Shown: positions 32,285 to 40,343 of the stretch, piece after piece
Position numbering within the stretch: the stretch's first letter is position 1
Layout of the letters: every line of letters begins with the position of its first letter
IMG/VR virus record: IMGVR_UViG_3300028597_000028
Coordinates: 1 to 43,863 of that record
Direction: 5' to 3' (one strand)
DNA length: 43,863 nucleotides
DNA from: a virus
Made by a program: the position numbers and the translations under genes
Notes under the pieces: generated by a model
What the model was told of the DNA's origin: nothing
Seen by the model: only the letters and a program-made list of their open reading frames with translations
The model's database searches: none

Positions 32285-33129
32285 CGTTCGACCCTGAGGT
32301 AGCACTGCGGCGCGAGGGTGACACGGTGACGACACCCGCCGTCCTCGCGCCTGCGGTGCGTAAGTACATCGGCGAAGGCCGGTTCCCCCGGAACATGGGG
32401 ATCGTGCTTCCCGGAGGCGACCCGGAGCGGGCTCCGGACGGCTGGTTCCACCCCTCCACGCATCCCACGATGACGGCCCGGCAGCTCTACTACTACGTGG
32501 CGACGCCGGAGGCCTGGGAGCCCTCTCCGTGGGCCTACGAGGGCCGCATGTCGGTCACCATCGGCACCCTGATGCACAGCATCGTCAGGATGGCCCTGAT
32601 CAGCCTCGGCTACTGGCAGATCCCCCAGGGGACCTGCCCGTGCTGCAACCGCCCCTACGGGCCCGGTGCGGGCCAGTGCGACGAGCCCGGAGTCGCGGAC
32701 CCGGTCCTCCGTCGGCGGGGCCACATGGACGGCGTGATCCTGACTCCGCAGCTCGGGATGACCGGCTACGACCTCAAGACCATCAACCATTTCTCGGTCT
32801 CGAAGATCCCGGACGACCCGGGTGGCCCCGAGGCCAAGGAGTGGCTGATCACCAAGCACCCGTACTACTACGGGCAGATGCAGGACTACATGGCCATGTC
32901 GGGGCTCCGGAAGGTCGTGATGCTCTTCGCGGGCATGGGCCTGCCGTGGCACCTGAAGGAGATCCACGTCGACTACGACCCCGCGTACGTGGTTGCCCTG
33001 GAGGCCAAGTACCGGCTTGTCCGCGAGTGCGTGGAGGCCGGTGAGCCGCCGCAGGAGCTGTGCTGTCCGCCGTTCTCCAAGGAGGCCGCCGCGTGCCCGG
33101 CGACCGCCTGCATGATCAAGAAGATGTGA
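32281..33129 (+). CDS. Cas4/RecB-like PD-(D/E)XK nuclease with Cys cluster
   Basis: The ATG at 32281 overlaps the previous stop. The 282-residue protein has GHMDGVI (~146-152) and MTGYDLKTIN (~160-169), matching the D...(D/E)xK core. YYYGQMQDYMAMSG follows, the QhxxY motif of RecB-type nucleases. Cys residues are in TCPCC (~118-123) and in LCCPPFSKEAAACPATAC at the end (~260-277). This layout is as in Cas4 and AddB, where four Cys hold a 4Fe-4S cluster. It likely resects DNA 5' ends to feed the RecA-like protein encoded three genes upstream. Which Cys bind iron-sulphur is inferred from spacing. Confidence 0.75.
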   Translation: MTFDPEVALRREGDTVTTPAVLAPAVRKYIGEGRFPRNMGIVLPGGDPERAPDGWFHPSTHPTMTARQLYYYVATPEAWEPSPWAYEGRMSVTIGTLMHSIVRMALISLGYWQIPQGTCPCCNRPYGPGAGQCDEPGVADPVLRRRGHMDGVILTPQLGMTGYDLKTINHFSVSKIPDDPGGPEAKEWLITKHPYYYGQMQDYMAMSGLRKVVMLFAGMGLPWHLKEIHVDYDPAYVVALEAKYRLVRECVEAGEPPQELCCPPFSKEAAACPATACMIKKM

Positions 33130-33151
33130 CCGTCCTGCCAGGGAGATGACC

Positions 33152-33790
33152 ATGAACGACTCGAACAACCTCGTCCCCGACGAGATACTCGCCCGCATCC
33201 GCGCGGAGGTGCAGCGGGCCAAGACCGTGAGGCCCCCGAAGGACTGGCGTCCGCCGGTGCCGGAGGACTTCACCCCGGACGTTCAGATCCTCTGCTTCGA
33301 CCAGTCCCTCAGCAACTCGGGCTGGGCTCTGCTGAACACCGACGAGGGCAAGATCAAGGTGGTGGACTCCGGCACGATCCGCCCTCCGGCGCTGGAGACG
33401 AAGTCCCGGGGCTTCGAGCTGACCCTGACCAAGTCCGTGTTCCTGGCCCGGGAGATCCAGGTCATCCTGAGCCGTCTCTACGGCCAGTACGAGCAGGTGG
33501 TCATCGAGCTGCCGTCGATCTTCGGCTACCGCACGGAGTCCTCCCTCGTGGCCGCCGCGACCATCTGCATCGAGCTGGACCGTGGGGGAGAAGACCTTCC
33601 GGTCCTGGTGTCCCGGAACTCCGCCGGAGCCTTTCTGTGCGGAGACCGTCACGCCTCCAAGAGCACCTCCAGCAACCTCGTGGCCACCCTCGTGGAGGAC
33701 CGCAAGCCGTCCGGCAAGGGGCAGTGGACCGAGCACGTCCGGGACGCGGTCTTCGTGGGTCTGCGGCACCTGCGCGCGGAGGGCTCGTGA
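33152..33790 (+). CDS. RuvC-like Holliday junction resolvase
   Basis: The start is ATG at 33152, with GGGAG at 33141-33145 spaced six bases upstream; the ATG at 33146 abuts the ribosome-binding site and is less likely. The 212-residue protein has FDQSLSNSGWALL (first catalytic Asp, RNase H fold, ~48-60), VVIELPS (Glu, ~115-121) and EHVRDAVFVGLRHL (C-terminal acids, ~193-206). This is the RuvC order. It has a basic N-terminus (AEVQRAKTVRPPKDWRPP). It would resolve branched replication intermediates before packaging. It overlaps the next gene by GTGA. Confidence 0.8.
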   Translation: MNDSNNLVPDEILARIRAEVQRAKTVRPPKDWRPPVPEDFTPDVQILCFDQSLSNSGWALLNTDEGKIKVVDSGTIRPPALETKSRGFELTLTKSVFLAREIQVILSRLYGQYEQVVIELPSIFGYRTESSLVAAATICIELDRGGEDLPVLVSRNSAGAFLCGDRHASKSTSSNLVATLVEDRKPSGKGQWTEHVRDAVFVGLRHLRAEGS

Positions 33791-34464
33791 ACGACGAGGA
33801 GAAGACCTCTGAGCAGTTCGTCCGGGAGGAGTCCCGGGAGGCGGACCGGACGCCGGAGATCGACCTCCACGACGACCGCACCCAGGAGTTCAGCCATCTC
33901 GGCCTGAGCCGGATGAGACTGAGCTGGAGGGACGAGGACGCGCAGGCGGTGGCAGGCCTGCACCAGATGATCGAGAACGTGATCCTGGAGCACTTCGGGT
34001 CTGCGTACCAGATCATGAACGACCTCTACGAGATCGTTAGGGAGCCTAAGTTCAACCCGGAGACCGGGGTGATCGAGACCGATGAGCACGGGTGGACCGT
34101 GTGGCAGCGCGGGGAGTCCGGGACCTTCGTGGAGGACTATTCCCGGCTGGGCTCGAAGGAGGTCAAGGACTTCCTTTTTAAGATCACCACCCGGCTCTTC
34201 CAGTGGGAGCAGGACGCCGCGAGGCTCTGGGGCGACTCGATGTTCGCCAAGGCCGTCTGGGAGCAGGCCCTGGCCCAGGGCTACCAGGACAGCCGTCTCC
34301 AGGGCGCGAGGACCGTGGAGGACCGCACCCAGGCCGCTCGGGTGCACGCCCGCGAGGACCGGCTCTTCGGCATCTTCCAGTCGATCATCTCCCGGAGGGC
34401 GGACGCGGTCGTCAGAAGCATGCAGCTCCTGTCCCAGCGCCTGAAGGACGTGCTGGCCGCGTAG
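33787..34464 (+). CDS. Unknown helical 225-residue protein
   Basis: The GTG at 33787 overlaps the resolvase stop. The protein is charged and helical: an acidic N-terminus (NDEEKTSEQFVREESREADR), a helix pair around LHQMIENVILEHFGSAYQIMNDLYEIV, and long helices around FLFKITTRLFQWEQDAARLWG and RRADAVVRSMQLLSQRLKDVL. No enzyme motif is seen. It may be a structural or regulatory partner of the recombination proteins. The operon ends here with a 12-bp terminator at 34491. Function is unknown. Confidence 0.75.
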   Translation: MNDEEKTSEQFVREESREADRTPEIDLHDDRTQEFSHLGLSRMRLSWRDEDAQAVAGLHQMIENVILEHFGSAYQIMNDLYEIVREPKFNPETGVIETDEHGWTVWQRGESGTFVEDYSRLGSKEVKDFLFKITTRLFQWEQDAARLWGDSMFAKAVWEQALAQGYQDSRLQGARTVEDRTQAARVHAREDRLFGIFQSIISRRADAVVRSMQLLSQRLKDVLAA

Positions 34465-34490
34465 ACACCGGTCCGAGGGACCTGCCGAAC

Positions 34491-34524
34491 ACAAACCCTG
34501 GGGGAGACCTACCCCAGGGTTTGT
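34491..34524 (+). terminator. Terminator of the recombination operon
   Basis: ACAAACCCTGGG (34491-34502) and CCCAGGGTTTGT (34513-34524) form a perfect 12-bp stem, plus one more G-C, with a short loop. A promoter starts within its right end (TTGGCA at 34524). Confidence 0.75.
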
Positions 34525-34552
34525 TGGCAGTTGGCCGAAGATCCCTTACTCT
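34524..34552 (+). promoter_or_regulatory. Sigma-70-like promoter for the sigma-like gene
   Basis: TTGGCA (34524-34529), a 17-bp spacer and TACTCT (34547-34552) predict a start near 34559, giving a ~70-nt leader. It directly follows the terminator, as expected for a new transcription unit. Confidence 0.55.
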
Positions 34553-34629
34553 CAGCCCAGACGCGCATATGCCGTCCGCCCCGCCTACAGGGGCTCGGTC
34601 GACTGGTCGGGGAAAGGCCGCGTGGATTC

Positions 34630-35286
34630 TTGTCGTTGACGGTGAGCTTGCTCCGGGCGCTGCTGAAGAACCTGGAGGCGTTCCGGTCGCTGTATGAGTC
34701 GGACGGGGTGGACCTCCTCCCCGGCCCGGACGGGTCCTGGTATTCGCTGCACGACATCGAGTACCTGTACGAAGCCCGGCACCTTCTCAGCGCTCGCCAG
34801 AAGGAAGCCATCGAGCTGTTCCTCGTCCAGAACATCCGGGAACGGGATGTGGCCCAGATGATGGGAGTGTCGGCCTCCAACCCGGTCGCCTCCTACGCCA
34901 CTCACGGACTCGAAAAGATTCTGGAGATGATCGCGAGCGGCAAGCTGCCTCGCTTTCAGATGGAGAAGGCGGAGCGCGATGGGGCAGCTTCACTCCGGCG
35001 TACATCAGCAGTTGGAGGACGCCGCGACGGAACTCATCCGGAAGTCTCTGGAGGGTGTGACGTCGATGTCCGCGAAGTCGGACATCCTCACGCCCTGGAA
35101 GGAGCAGGACCGGTACCGCCGCGAGGTGTACAGCTCGGAGGGGGTGCCGGATGGCGCGTTGCGACGTGGCATGTACCACCGTGCGTGGAATTCGATGTAC
35201 CCGCATTTGAACAGCGCCGACGGGAAAGCCCGGCCGCGAGCAGGCGACCAGTTCGTTGGTCGCGTCGATCCCCGGTTCGCGCGTGA
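34630..35286 (+). CDS. Sigma-region-4-like helix-turn-helix protein
   Basis: The start is uncertain; TTG at 34630 is chosen, with TTG 34636 and GTG 34642 as alternatives, none with a strong ribosome-binding site. The key part, LLSARQKEAIELFLVQNIRERDVAQMMGVSASNPVASYATHGLEKI (about residues 52-97, written here as one domain by position), resembles sigma-70 region 4. That region contacts the -35 element. Region 2 is not seen, so it may be a partial sigma or an activator. The frame stays open to 35286, overlapping the following gene by 308 nt. Residues after ~115 look like an out-of-frame shadow (Arg/Gly/Pro-rich), so the natural end is doubtful. It could direct late or phage-specific transcription. 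Confidence 0.5.
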   Translation: MSLTVSLLRALLKNLEAFRSLYESDGVDLLPGPDGSWYSLHDIEYLYEARHLLSARQKEAIELFLVQNIRERDVAQMMGVSASNPVASYATHGLEKILEMIASGKLPRFQMEKAERDGAASLRRTSAVGGRRDGTHPEVSGGCDVDVREVGHPHALEGAGPVPPRGVQLGGGAGWRVATWHVPPCVEFDVPAFEQRRRESPAASRRPVRWSRRSPVRA

Positions 35287-35479
35287 CGACGACGAGATCC
35301 ATCCCGGGGACGTCTACGACCTCCGGATCCAGTGGGGCCGTCAGACCAGGATCAAATGCCCGGTCTGTTCGAAGTTCGTCCGGGACGACCTCGAAATCGT
35401 CTGCCGGTGCGGGTCGGTGTTCAGCAAGTGCCCCGAGGAGGGGCAGTACCAGGTGGTGAGGATCAGTGGCGCAGGCTAG
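34979..35479 (+). CDS. Zinc-ribbon protein overlapping the sigma-like gene
   Basis: The ATG at 34979 has GGAG four bases upstream. The 166-residue product has a helical N-terminus (LHSGVHQQLEDAATELIRKSL), a middle with WKEQDRYRREVYSSEG, and a C-terminal ribbon (IKCPVCSKFVRDDLEIVCRCGSVFSKCP). The ribbon has two Cys pairs plus an additional Cys, fitting one zinc. It overlaps the sigma-like frame upstream by 308 nt and the next gene by 14 nt. Its composition is protein-like throughout, so it is the better supported of the two overlapping frames. Function is unknown; DNA or RNA binding is plausible. Confidence 0.7.
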   Translation: MGQLHSGVHQQLEDAATELIRKSLEGVTSMSAKSDILTPWKEQDRYRREVYSSEGVPDGALRRGMYHRAWNSMYPHLNSADGKARPRAGDQFVGRVDPRFARDDDEIHPGDVYDLRIQWGRQTRIKCPVCSKFVRDDLEIVCRCGSVFSKCPEEGQYQVVRISGAG

Positions 35480-36128
35480 GGCACTTCCCGGCGGTCGGCC
35501 GGGCGGCGTGGTGATGATCGAGGTCAACGGCCAGAAGTACCCCATGCGGACGGTGCCGCAGTGCCGGACCTGCATGTCGCCGTACCGCCTGGAGATCGAG
35601 CAGGCCGTGCTGGAGCAGCGGTCGTACCAGAAGATCTCCGACGCGGTGGCCGACCGGGAGCCCGGACACCTGCCGAACCCCGGATCCCAGTCGATCCGGG
35701 ACCACGTGAACAAGGGTCACATGCCCATCGGCCCGACGGCCGAGCGGGCGCTGGTGGAGGCGCGGGCCAAGGAGATCGGCCGGGACATCGAGTCGTACGC
35801 CTCGGGCCTCGCCGACTACCGGTCGGTGAACCAGATCATCATCCAGCGGGGTATGGACCGGCTGGCCCGGGGCGAGTTGAAGCCGACGATGCCCGAACTC
35901 CTGGCGGCCATCCGCCAGGAGCACGCCATGGAGTCCACCTCCGAGGAGGGTGTGACCCAGGAGGCCTACCAGCAGGCGATCATTGCCTACATGGAGGTCG
36001 CCCAGCAGTTCATCCCGCAGGAGCACTTCCAGGCGTACGGCCAGGCCCTGGCCCGGCACCCCGTCATTCGCGCCCTGATGAGCGGTCAGGCCCCCAAGGC
36101 ACTTGAAACGGTGCGCGAGGACGAGTAA
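35466..36128 (+). CDS. Possible terminase small subunit / DNA-binding protein
   Basis: A GTG start at 35466 has GAGGA five bases upstream and overlaps the previous gene by 14 nt. The 220-residue protein has CRTCMSPYRLEIEQAVLEQ (~32-50), then a helix-turn-helix-like stretch (YQKISDAVADREPG...SQSIRDHVNKGHMPI, ~53-90). A long helical remainder contains YRSVNQIIIQRGMDRL. A CxxC plus resolvase-type HTH followed by helices resembles phage small-terminase candidates, and the large terminase is 2 kb downstream with four genes between. The role is suggested by pattern and neighbourhood only. A transcription factor is the alternative. Confidence 0.4.
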   Translation: MAQARALPGGRPGGVVMIEVNGQKYPMRTVPQCRTCMSPYRLEIEQAVLEQRSYQKISDAVADREPGHLPNPGSQSIRDHVNKGHMPIGPTAERALVEARAKEIGRDIESYASGLADYRSVNQIIIQRGMDRLARGELKPTMPELLAAIRQEHAMESTSEEGVTQEAYQQAIIAYMEVAQQFIPQEHFQAYGQALARHPVIRALMSGQAPKALETVREDE

Positions 36129-36148
36129 TTTAAAAAGCGTCCCGCCAA

Positions 36149-36169
36149 CGATTCTTGGAGGCCCCTATG
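36149..36169 (+). promoter_or_regulatory. CGATTCTTGGAGG element at the DUF932-like gene start
   Basis: CGATTCTTGGAGG contains GATTCTTGGAG, also found in the terminator hairpin at 13142-13152. Here the GGAGG part serves as ribosome-binding site for the ATG at 36167. A TTTAAAAA run (36129-36136) lies upstream. Confidence 0.35.
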
Positions 36170-37186
36170 TACCTGCGATCCCTCTCCGGCACCACGCTGG
36201 AAGACCTCGCCCACGAGTTCAACCAGAACCTGACCACGTGGGGCGGCGGCGTCCACCAGATCACCCCGCACCTGGACGACGACGATCCGTACATCAGCTT
36301 CGGCTCGCACGACGTCTTCGCGGGCCGCGACGGCCTGCTGGCCATGGCCAAGTTCTTCGACATCCCGCCGAAGTTCTTCGACCGCCTGGACCGCGAGCAG
36401 AAGCAGTTCCTGCTGAGGACTCAGATCGAGAAGGCCGACGAGGACGTGACGGTCCGTTACCGCGAGGACCAGGGCGTCTCGGAGATCTACAAGTCCGGCC
36501 AGGTTCGCGTCCGCCCGCACCGCCTGATCGAGAAGGCGATGATGACCTTCCCCGCCGAGTCCCCGATCGTGGACCGCTGGCTGGACCACAACGAGATGCG
36601 GGTGGACGTCATCCTCCCGGAGGGCTTCGAGCGCGGCATAGGGGGTGACCCCGGCGTCGGGGACATCACCCGTGGCGGCGTCCGTCTCGGCCAGGACCGC
36701 AAGGCCAACATGGCCCCCTGGGTCCAGCCGTTCCTGTACCGGCTCGTGTGCACGAACGGCATGGAAGTCCCGGACTCCGGCCTGAAGGTCTCCGCCGTCG
36801 GAGCCTCCGAGGCGGAGATCGAGGCCCTCTACGAGGCCGAGATCGCCCGCGCCATGGAGCGGCTCGACCAGGACATCGAGAACTTCTACGCCCTGCGCAA
36901 CGAGCGGATCGGCAGCGACCCGACCGGGGCCCTGCGTAAGGCCGCCACGGAGATGGGGCTCCCGGCCCGTACCGTGGGCAACCTGGAGGACCTGGTCCCG
37001 TCCCTCGTGGACGAGGCGACCGGAGACGTCTCCATGTTCGACGTCGTCAACCTGATGACCAACTGGGCGAACCACCCCGACATCGACGTCCGGAGCAGCT
37101 CGCGCCGGAACCTCCAGCTTGCGGGCGGACGCCTGGTGAACGACCACGCGGAGCGGTGCGGCACCTGCCACTCCCGTCTGATCTAG
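36167..37186 (+). CDS. DUF932-like phage/plasmid protein
   Basis: The start is ATG at 36167 after TTGGAGG; TTG at 36155 is unlikely. The 339-residue protein begins MYLRSLSGTTLEDLAHEFNQ and has SFGSHDVFAGRDGLLAMAKFFDIPPKFFDRL near the N-terminus. The central part has VRVRPHRLIEKAMMTF and NMAPWVQPFLYRLVCTNGM; the latter (LxCTNGM) is the signature of the DUF932 / TIGR03299 family. That family is common in phages and plasmids and its role is unclear. It ends ERCGTCHSRLI, a possible metal site. Codon use is CGC-biased like the SSB and DinG genes, indicating strong expression. Confidence 0.72.
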   Translation: MYLRSLSGTTLEDLAHEFNQNLTTWGGGVHQITPHLDDDDPYISFGSHDVFAGRDGLLAMAKFFDIPPKFFDRLDREQKQFLLRTQIEKADEDVTVRYREDQGVSEIYKSGQVRVRPHRLIEKAMMTFPAESPIVDRWLDHNEMRVDVILPEGFERGIGGDPGVGDITRGGVRLGQDRKANMAPWVQPFLYRLVCTNGMEVPDSGLKVSAVGASEAEIEALYEAEIARAMERLDQDIENFYALRNERIGSDPTGALRKAATEMGLPARTVGNLEDLVPSLVDEATGDVSMFDVVNLMTNWANHPDIDVRSSSRRNLQLAGGRLVNDHAERCGTCHSRLI

Positions 37187-37194
37187 GAGGGCAA

Positions 37195-37653
37195 TTGCCC
37201 GGCAACACCTACAACCGCTACGTCACCTGGGGCATACAGGTCCCGGAGGGCGTAGCGGTTCCCTCGTTGGACCAGTGGCGCATACCGGTCTGGTTCCCGA
37301 ACGCCGACACGTTCTTCCCGAAGAACGTGGTCCCGATGTACGCCATCAGGAACCCGTCGGAGAGTCAGACCTACACGACCACCGGCGAGATGGTCCTGGC
37401 CCCGGCCGGGGTCTGGTTCATCTGGACCCCCGGGTCCGGCTACGGGCTCGTGGAGGACGCCTACTTCTACGGCGGGACGCCGGACACCTCCGAGGGCTCT
37501 CAGTACCCGCCCGAGGCCGACCGGGACATCGACCCCAATCCGCCCCCGTGGGTGGGCGACCCGACCCCGCCCGGGGAGACCCCCGAGCAGCCCGTGGAAC
37601 CGTCCACGGAGCAGTCCACCGACAGCACCGAGACCGAGGAGTCCACGACGTGA
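37195..37653 (+). CDS. Unknown 152-residue protein with acidic Pro-rich tail
   Basis: The start is TTG at 37195, four bases after TAGGAGGG; no ATG fits. The product has a beta-rich, Trp/Tyr-rich part (NRYVTWGIQVPEG, WRIPVWFPNADTFFP, AGVWFIWTPGSGYGLV), residues ~1-100. A disordered, acidic tail follows (GDPTPPGETPEQPVEPSTEQS...). This looks like a virion-associated or decoration-type small protein, but no family is recognised. The stop overlaps the next start (GTGA). Confidence 0.65.
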   Translation: MPGNTYNRYVTWGIQVPEGVAVPSLDQWRIPVWFPNADTFFPKNVVPMYAIRNPSESQTYTTTGEMVLAPAGVWFIWTPGSGYGLVEDAYFYGGTPDTSEGSQYPPEADRDIDPNPPPWVGDPTPPGETPEQPVEPSTEQSTDSTETEESTT

Positions 37654-38099
37654 CCGCGCAGACCCAGGAGGCCGGTGGCGTCTCCTCCGAGGTGAACCTC
37701 TACGACACCGAGATCCTCGCGGTGGAGAAGGTCCTGGACAAGCTGAACGAGCGCCGCCAGAAGACCTCCCGGATGAGCTACGAGGCCTTCGGCGACGAGG
37801 CCCGGAACCGCTTCCACGAGATCGGCCTGGTGGCCTCGGTTCTCTGGTACGAGGCCGGAGTCGAGCAGCCGGACGGCACCCTGAAGAAGGTCGAGGGGAC
37901 TCTGATCCCGGAGATCGTCATCAAGGCCCGCACGGACTCCAAGACGTTCCAGTTCGACCACGAGCGCATGCAGCACGAGGTCCAGTCGGACATCCTCCAG
38001 CTCGGTACCGGCGGCAAGGTCAAGCTCACCTCCGAGGACGTCCGCAAGATCCTGGAGACCGAGAAGGGCCACCGGCACCACTCGGGCTGCGGGCACTAG
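37650..38099 (+). CDS. Unknown 149-residue protein upstream of terminase
   Basis: The GTG at 37650 overlaps the previous stop. It is helical and charged (EVNLYDTEILAVEKVLDKLNERRQKT), with a His-rich end (EKGHRHHSGCGH). The end may bind metal. A middle segment, VIKARTDSKTFQFDHERMQHEVQ, precedes a Glu/Lys-rich part. Its position immediately before the large terminase suggests a packaging or head-assembly accessory; this is inference from location only. Confidence 0.68.
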   Translation: MTAQTQEAGGVSSEVNLYDTEILAVEKVLDKLNERRQKTSRMSYEAFGDEARNRFHEIGLVASVLWYEAGVEQPDGTLKKVEGTLIPEIVIKARTDSKTFQFDHERMQHEVQSDILQLGTGGKVKLTSEDVRKILETEKGHRHHSGCGH

Positions 38100-38108
38100 G
38101 GGCGGACG

Positions 38109-40178
38109 ATGCCGACCCCCACCGTCGTCCGGGGCAAGCCCCGCTCCTCGGGGCTGCCCGCCGCGTTCGGGCCGGACAAACTGTTCCAGCTCTTCACCGG
38201 TCTGCCGATCCCGGACCCGATCACCTTCGTGATCCATCCGGAGTACCTGGACCGGCCGAACATGTACCCGCGCCAGGCCACCCTGCTGAAGGTCATCTTT
38301 CTGCGGGACGACCTGTTCACGGAGTACGACCACGCGGTGATCGACGAGTGGGAGTCGAGCTTCCGGGAGACCGGGAACAACGGCATCGTGCCGAACGTCC
38401 GCCAGCGGATCCGGTGGCTGAAGGGCAAGGGGCACAACTGGTTCCGGGAGACCCTGCTTGTCATGGGCCGCCGTGCGGGCAAGGGGCACATCTCCGGCCT
38501 GTCCATGGCCTACGTGCTGTGGAACTACATGGCCAAGGGCGACCCGCAGCGTTACTACGGCGTGGACCGGGACAAGAAGCTCGTGGCGATGGTCTTCGCC
38601 GGTAAGCGGGACCAGGCGAAGGCCACGGTGTGGCAGGACGCGGTGAACTACATCACCGGCTCGAACTGCTTCGCGCCGTACATCCGAGCACCCCTCCAGG
38701 CCGAGAAGCTGTCGATCTTCGCCCCGAACGACTTCCTGCGCATGAAGAAGCGCGCGGAGCAGGGCATGAACCCCGACGACATCAACATGGCCACCTTCGA
38801 GCTGGTGCCGAAGGAGTCCACGCTGATGGCCGGTCGTGGTCCCACGTCGTTCTGCCAGGCCTGGGACGAGATGGCCCACGTGGTGGCCTCTGGGGCCAAC
38901 CGGTCTGCCGAGGAGGTCTACGCGGCGGCCAAGCCGTCCCTGGACCAGTTCGGCAAGGACGCCTTCATCATCGAGCCGTCCAGCCCCTGGCAGATGCTCG
39001 GGCAGTTCTACATCAACTACTGCAACTCGATCTTGCTGGACGAGGAGACCGGGGACCCGGTCTATCCCGAGATGCTCATGATCCAGCTCGCCTCCTGGGA
39101 CATCTACAAGGACTGGGAGACCGCGCACGAGCTGGAGATCTTCCCTCCGGACTTCATGGGTGACCTGGGGGAGTACGAGGGGCTGCCCCGGCCGAAGTTC
39201 GAGCCGCTGCGGGGAGCCATTCAGGCGTACGACGACCAGATGGCCCGCGAGGAGCAGGCGAACCCGGACACCTTCAAGGTGGAGCGCCGCAGCCACTTTG
39301 CGGTGGCCCTGGACGCCTACCTGAACGAGGCCAAGGTCAAGCAGATCTTCGCCCCCTGGGACGGCCGGAACCCGCACTTCGGCCAGCCGCTGCTGGGCAT
39401 GCAGGAGAAGGGCCGCCTGGACATCGAGTACACCGCCCACGGCGACCCATCGAAGTCGAACGCGAACTTCGGCCTGGCGCTGGCCCACGCCGAGATGGGC
39501 CCGGACGACCGGCTCCACGTGGTCTTCGACAAGATCCACCACTTCGAGCCGCAGAACTTCCAGGACCACATCGTCGACTACGACCTGGTGGAGGAGTGGA
39601 TCTGGGACAACTTCATGAAGCCCTTCATGCCGGGCGTCATGAGCTTCGACCAGTTCAACTCGGCTCAGGTCATCCAGCGGCTGGGGAAGCGGTCCCGGCA
39701 CTCGACCCTGCCGAAGGTCACCCAGGTCTTCGAGAAGACTGCGACCCGCCAGCGGAACTGGCAGCGGGCCGAGATCTTCAAGACCGCCGTGAACATGGGC
39801 TGGGTGCACGCGCCGTTCTACGAGCAGGCCGAGCTGGAGCTGAGGTTCCTCCAGGAGAAGAACGGTGTCGTGGATCACCCGGATTCCGGCCCCGTCCAGA
39901 CAAAGGACGTCGCGGACGCCATGATGGAGTGCGTGATGGCACTCATCGGCGACCAGATCGTCTCCATGCGGGCGGAGCTGGGGGCCATGCGGCCCCAGGG
40001 GGCCATGCAGGGCGGCGCAGAGCCGTTCCCGGGCATGAGCCGGAACGACGACTTCTCCACGGGCCCCCGGACGAGCCAGCAGATCTTCCAGCAGCTCGGA
40101 GGGTTCGGGAAGTCCCGGGGCATGCGGCCGGACTCGATACGGGGCGGCAGCCGGAGCCGTGGGCGACGCGGATTCTGA
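38109..40178 (+). CDS. terL: Terminase large subunit
   Basis: The ATG at 38109 has only a weak GGGG-type ribosome-binding site. The 689-residue protein starts with a Pro-rich segment and NMYPRQATLLKVIFLRDD. It has a Walker A-like LLVMGRRAGKG (~116-126) and Walker B-like AWDEMAHV (~250-257). The C-terminal nuclease half includes HGDPSKSNANFGLALAHAE and MSFDQFNS, with acidic residues expected for an RNase H-like nuclease. The end is Gly/Ser/Arg-rich (SIRGGSRSRGRRGF). It packages DNA into the prohead by ATP hydrolysis and cuts concatemers. It is followed by a terminator and the giant polyvalent gene rather than directly by a portal gene. Confidence 0.85.
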   Translation: MPTPTVVRGKPRSSGLPAAFGPDKLFQLFTGLPIPDPITFVIHPEYLDRPNMYPRQATLLKVIFLRDDLFTEYDHAVIDEWESSFRETGNNGIVPNVRQRIRWLKGKGHNWFRETLLVMGRRAGKGHISGLSMAYVLWNYMAKGDPQRYYGVDRDKKLVAMVFAGKRDQAKATVWQDAVNYITGSNCFAPYIRAPLQAEKLSIFAPNDFLRMKKRAEQGMNPDDINMATFELVPKESTLMAGRGPTSFCQAWDEMAHVVASGANRSAEEVYAAAKPSLDQFGKDAFIIEPSSPWQMLGQFYINYCNSILLDEETGDPVYPEMLMIQLASWDIYKDWETAHELEIFPPDFMGDLGEYEGLPRPKFEPLRGAIQAYDDQMAREEQANPDTFKVERRSHFAVALDAYLNEAKVKQIFAPWDGRNPHFGQPLLGMQEKGRLDIEYTAHGDPSKSNANFGLALAHAEMGPDDRLHVVFDKIHHFEPQNFQDHIVDYDLVEEWIWDNFMKPFMPGVMSFDQFNSAQVIQRLGKRSRHSTLPKVTQVFEKTATRQRNWQRAEIFKTAVNMGWVHAPFYEQAELELRFLQEKNGVVDHPDSGPVQTKDVADAMMECVMALIGDQIVSMRAELGAMRPQGAMQGGAEPFPGMSRNDDFSTGPRTSQQIFQQLGGFGKSRGMRPDSIRGGSRSRGRRGF

Positions 40179-40226
40179 TACTCCTTGTCGTGACCTGACC
40201 TTTATGGTTCCATGGTGGTTGAGCTT

Positions 40227-40240
40227 CACCTCCTAAGGTG
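40227..40240 (+). other. Small hairpin downstream of terL
   Basis: CACCT (40227-40231), loop CCTA and AGGTG (40236-40240) form a 5-bp stem in the 165-bp gap after terL. It is too short to act as a terminator alone and may be part of a leader. Confidence 0.3.
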
Positions 40241-40267
40241 CGGATCTCTGGCGGGATTCAGTGCTCC

Positions 40268-40299
40268 AGAAGGCCCCCGGTTCACCCCGGGGGCCTTCT
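40268..40299 (+). terminator. Terminator after terL
   Basis: AGAAGGCCCCCGG (40268-40280) and CCGGGGGCCTTCT (40287-40299) form a perfect 13-bp stem with loop TTCACC. No U-run follows. No clear promoter for the next gene is visible in the gap, so it may receive partial readthrough. Confidence 0.72.
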
Positions 40300-40343
40300 G
40301 CTGTCCTGGGAGTCGTACAGGCCCTGAAGGGGTGGAGGTGCCC

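Noticed and set aside
40179-40343. cos or attachment site in the gap after terL
   Set aside because: Only a small hairpin and a terminator are visible; no paired direct repeats or known core could be recognised.
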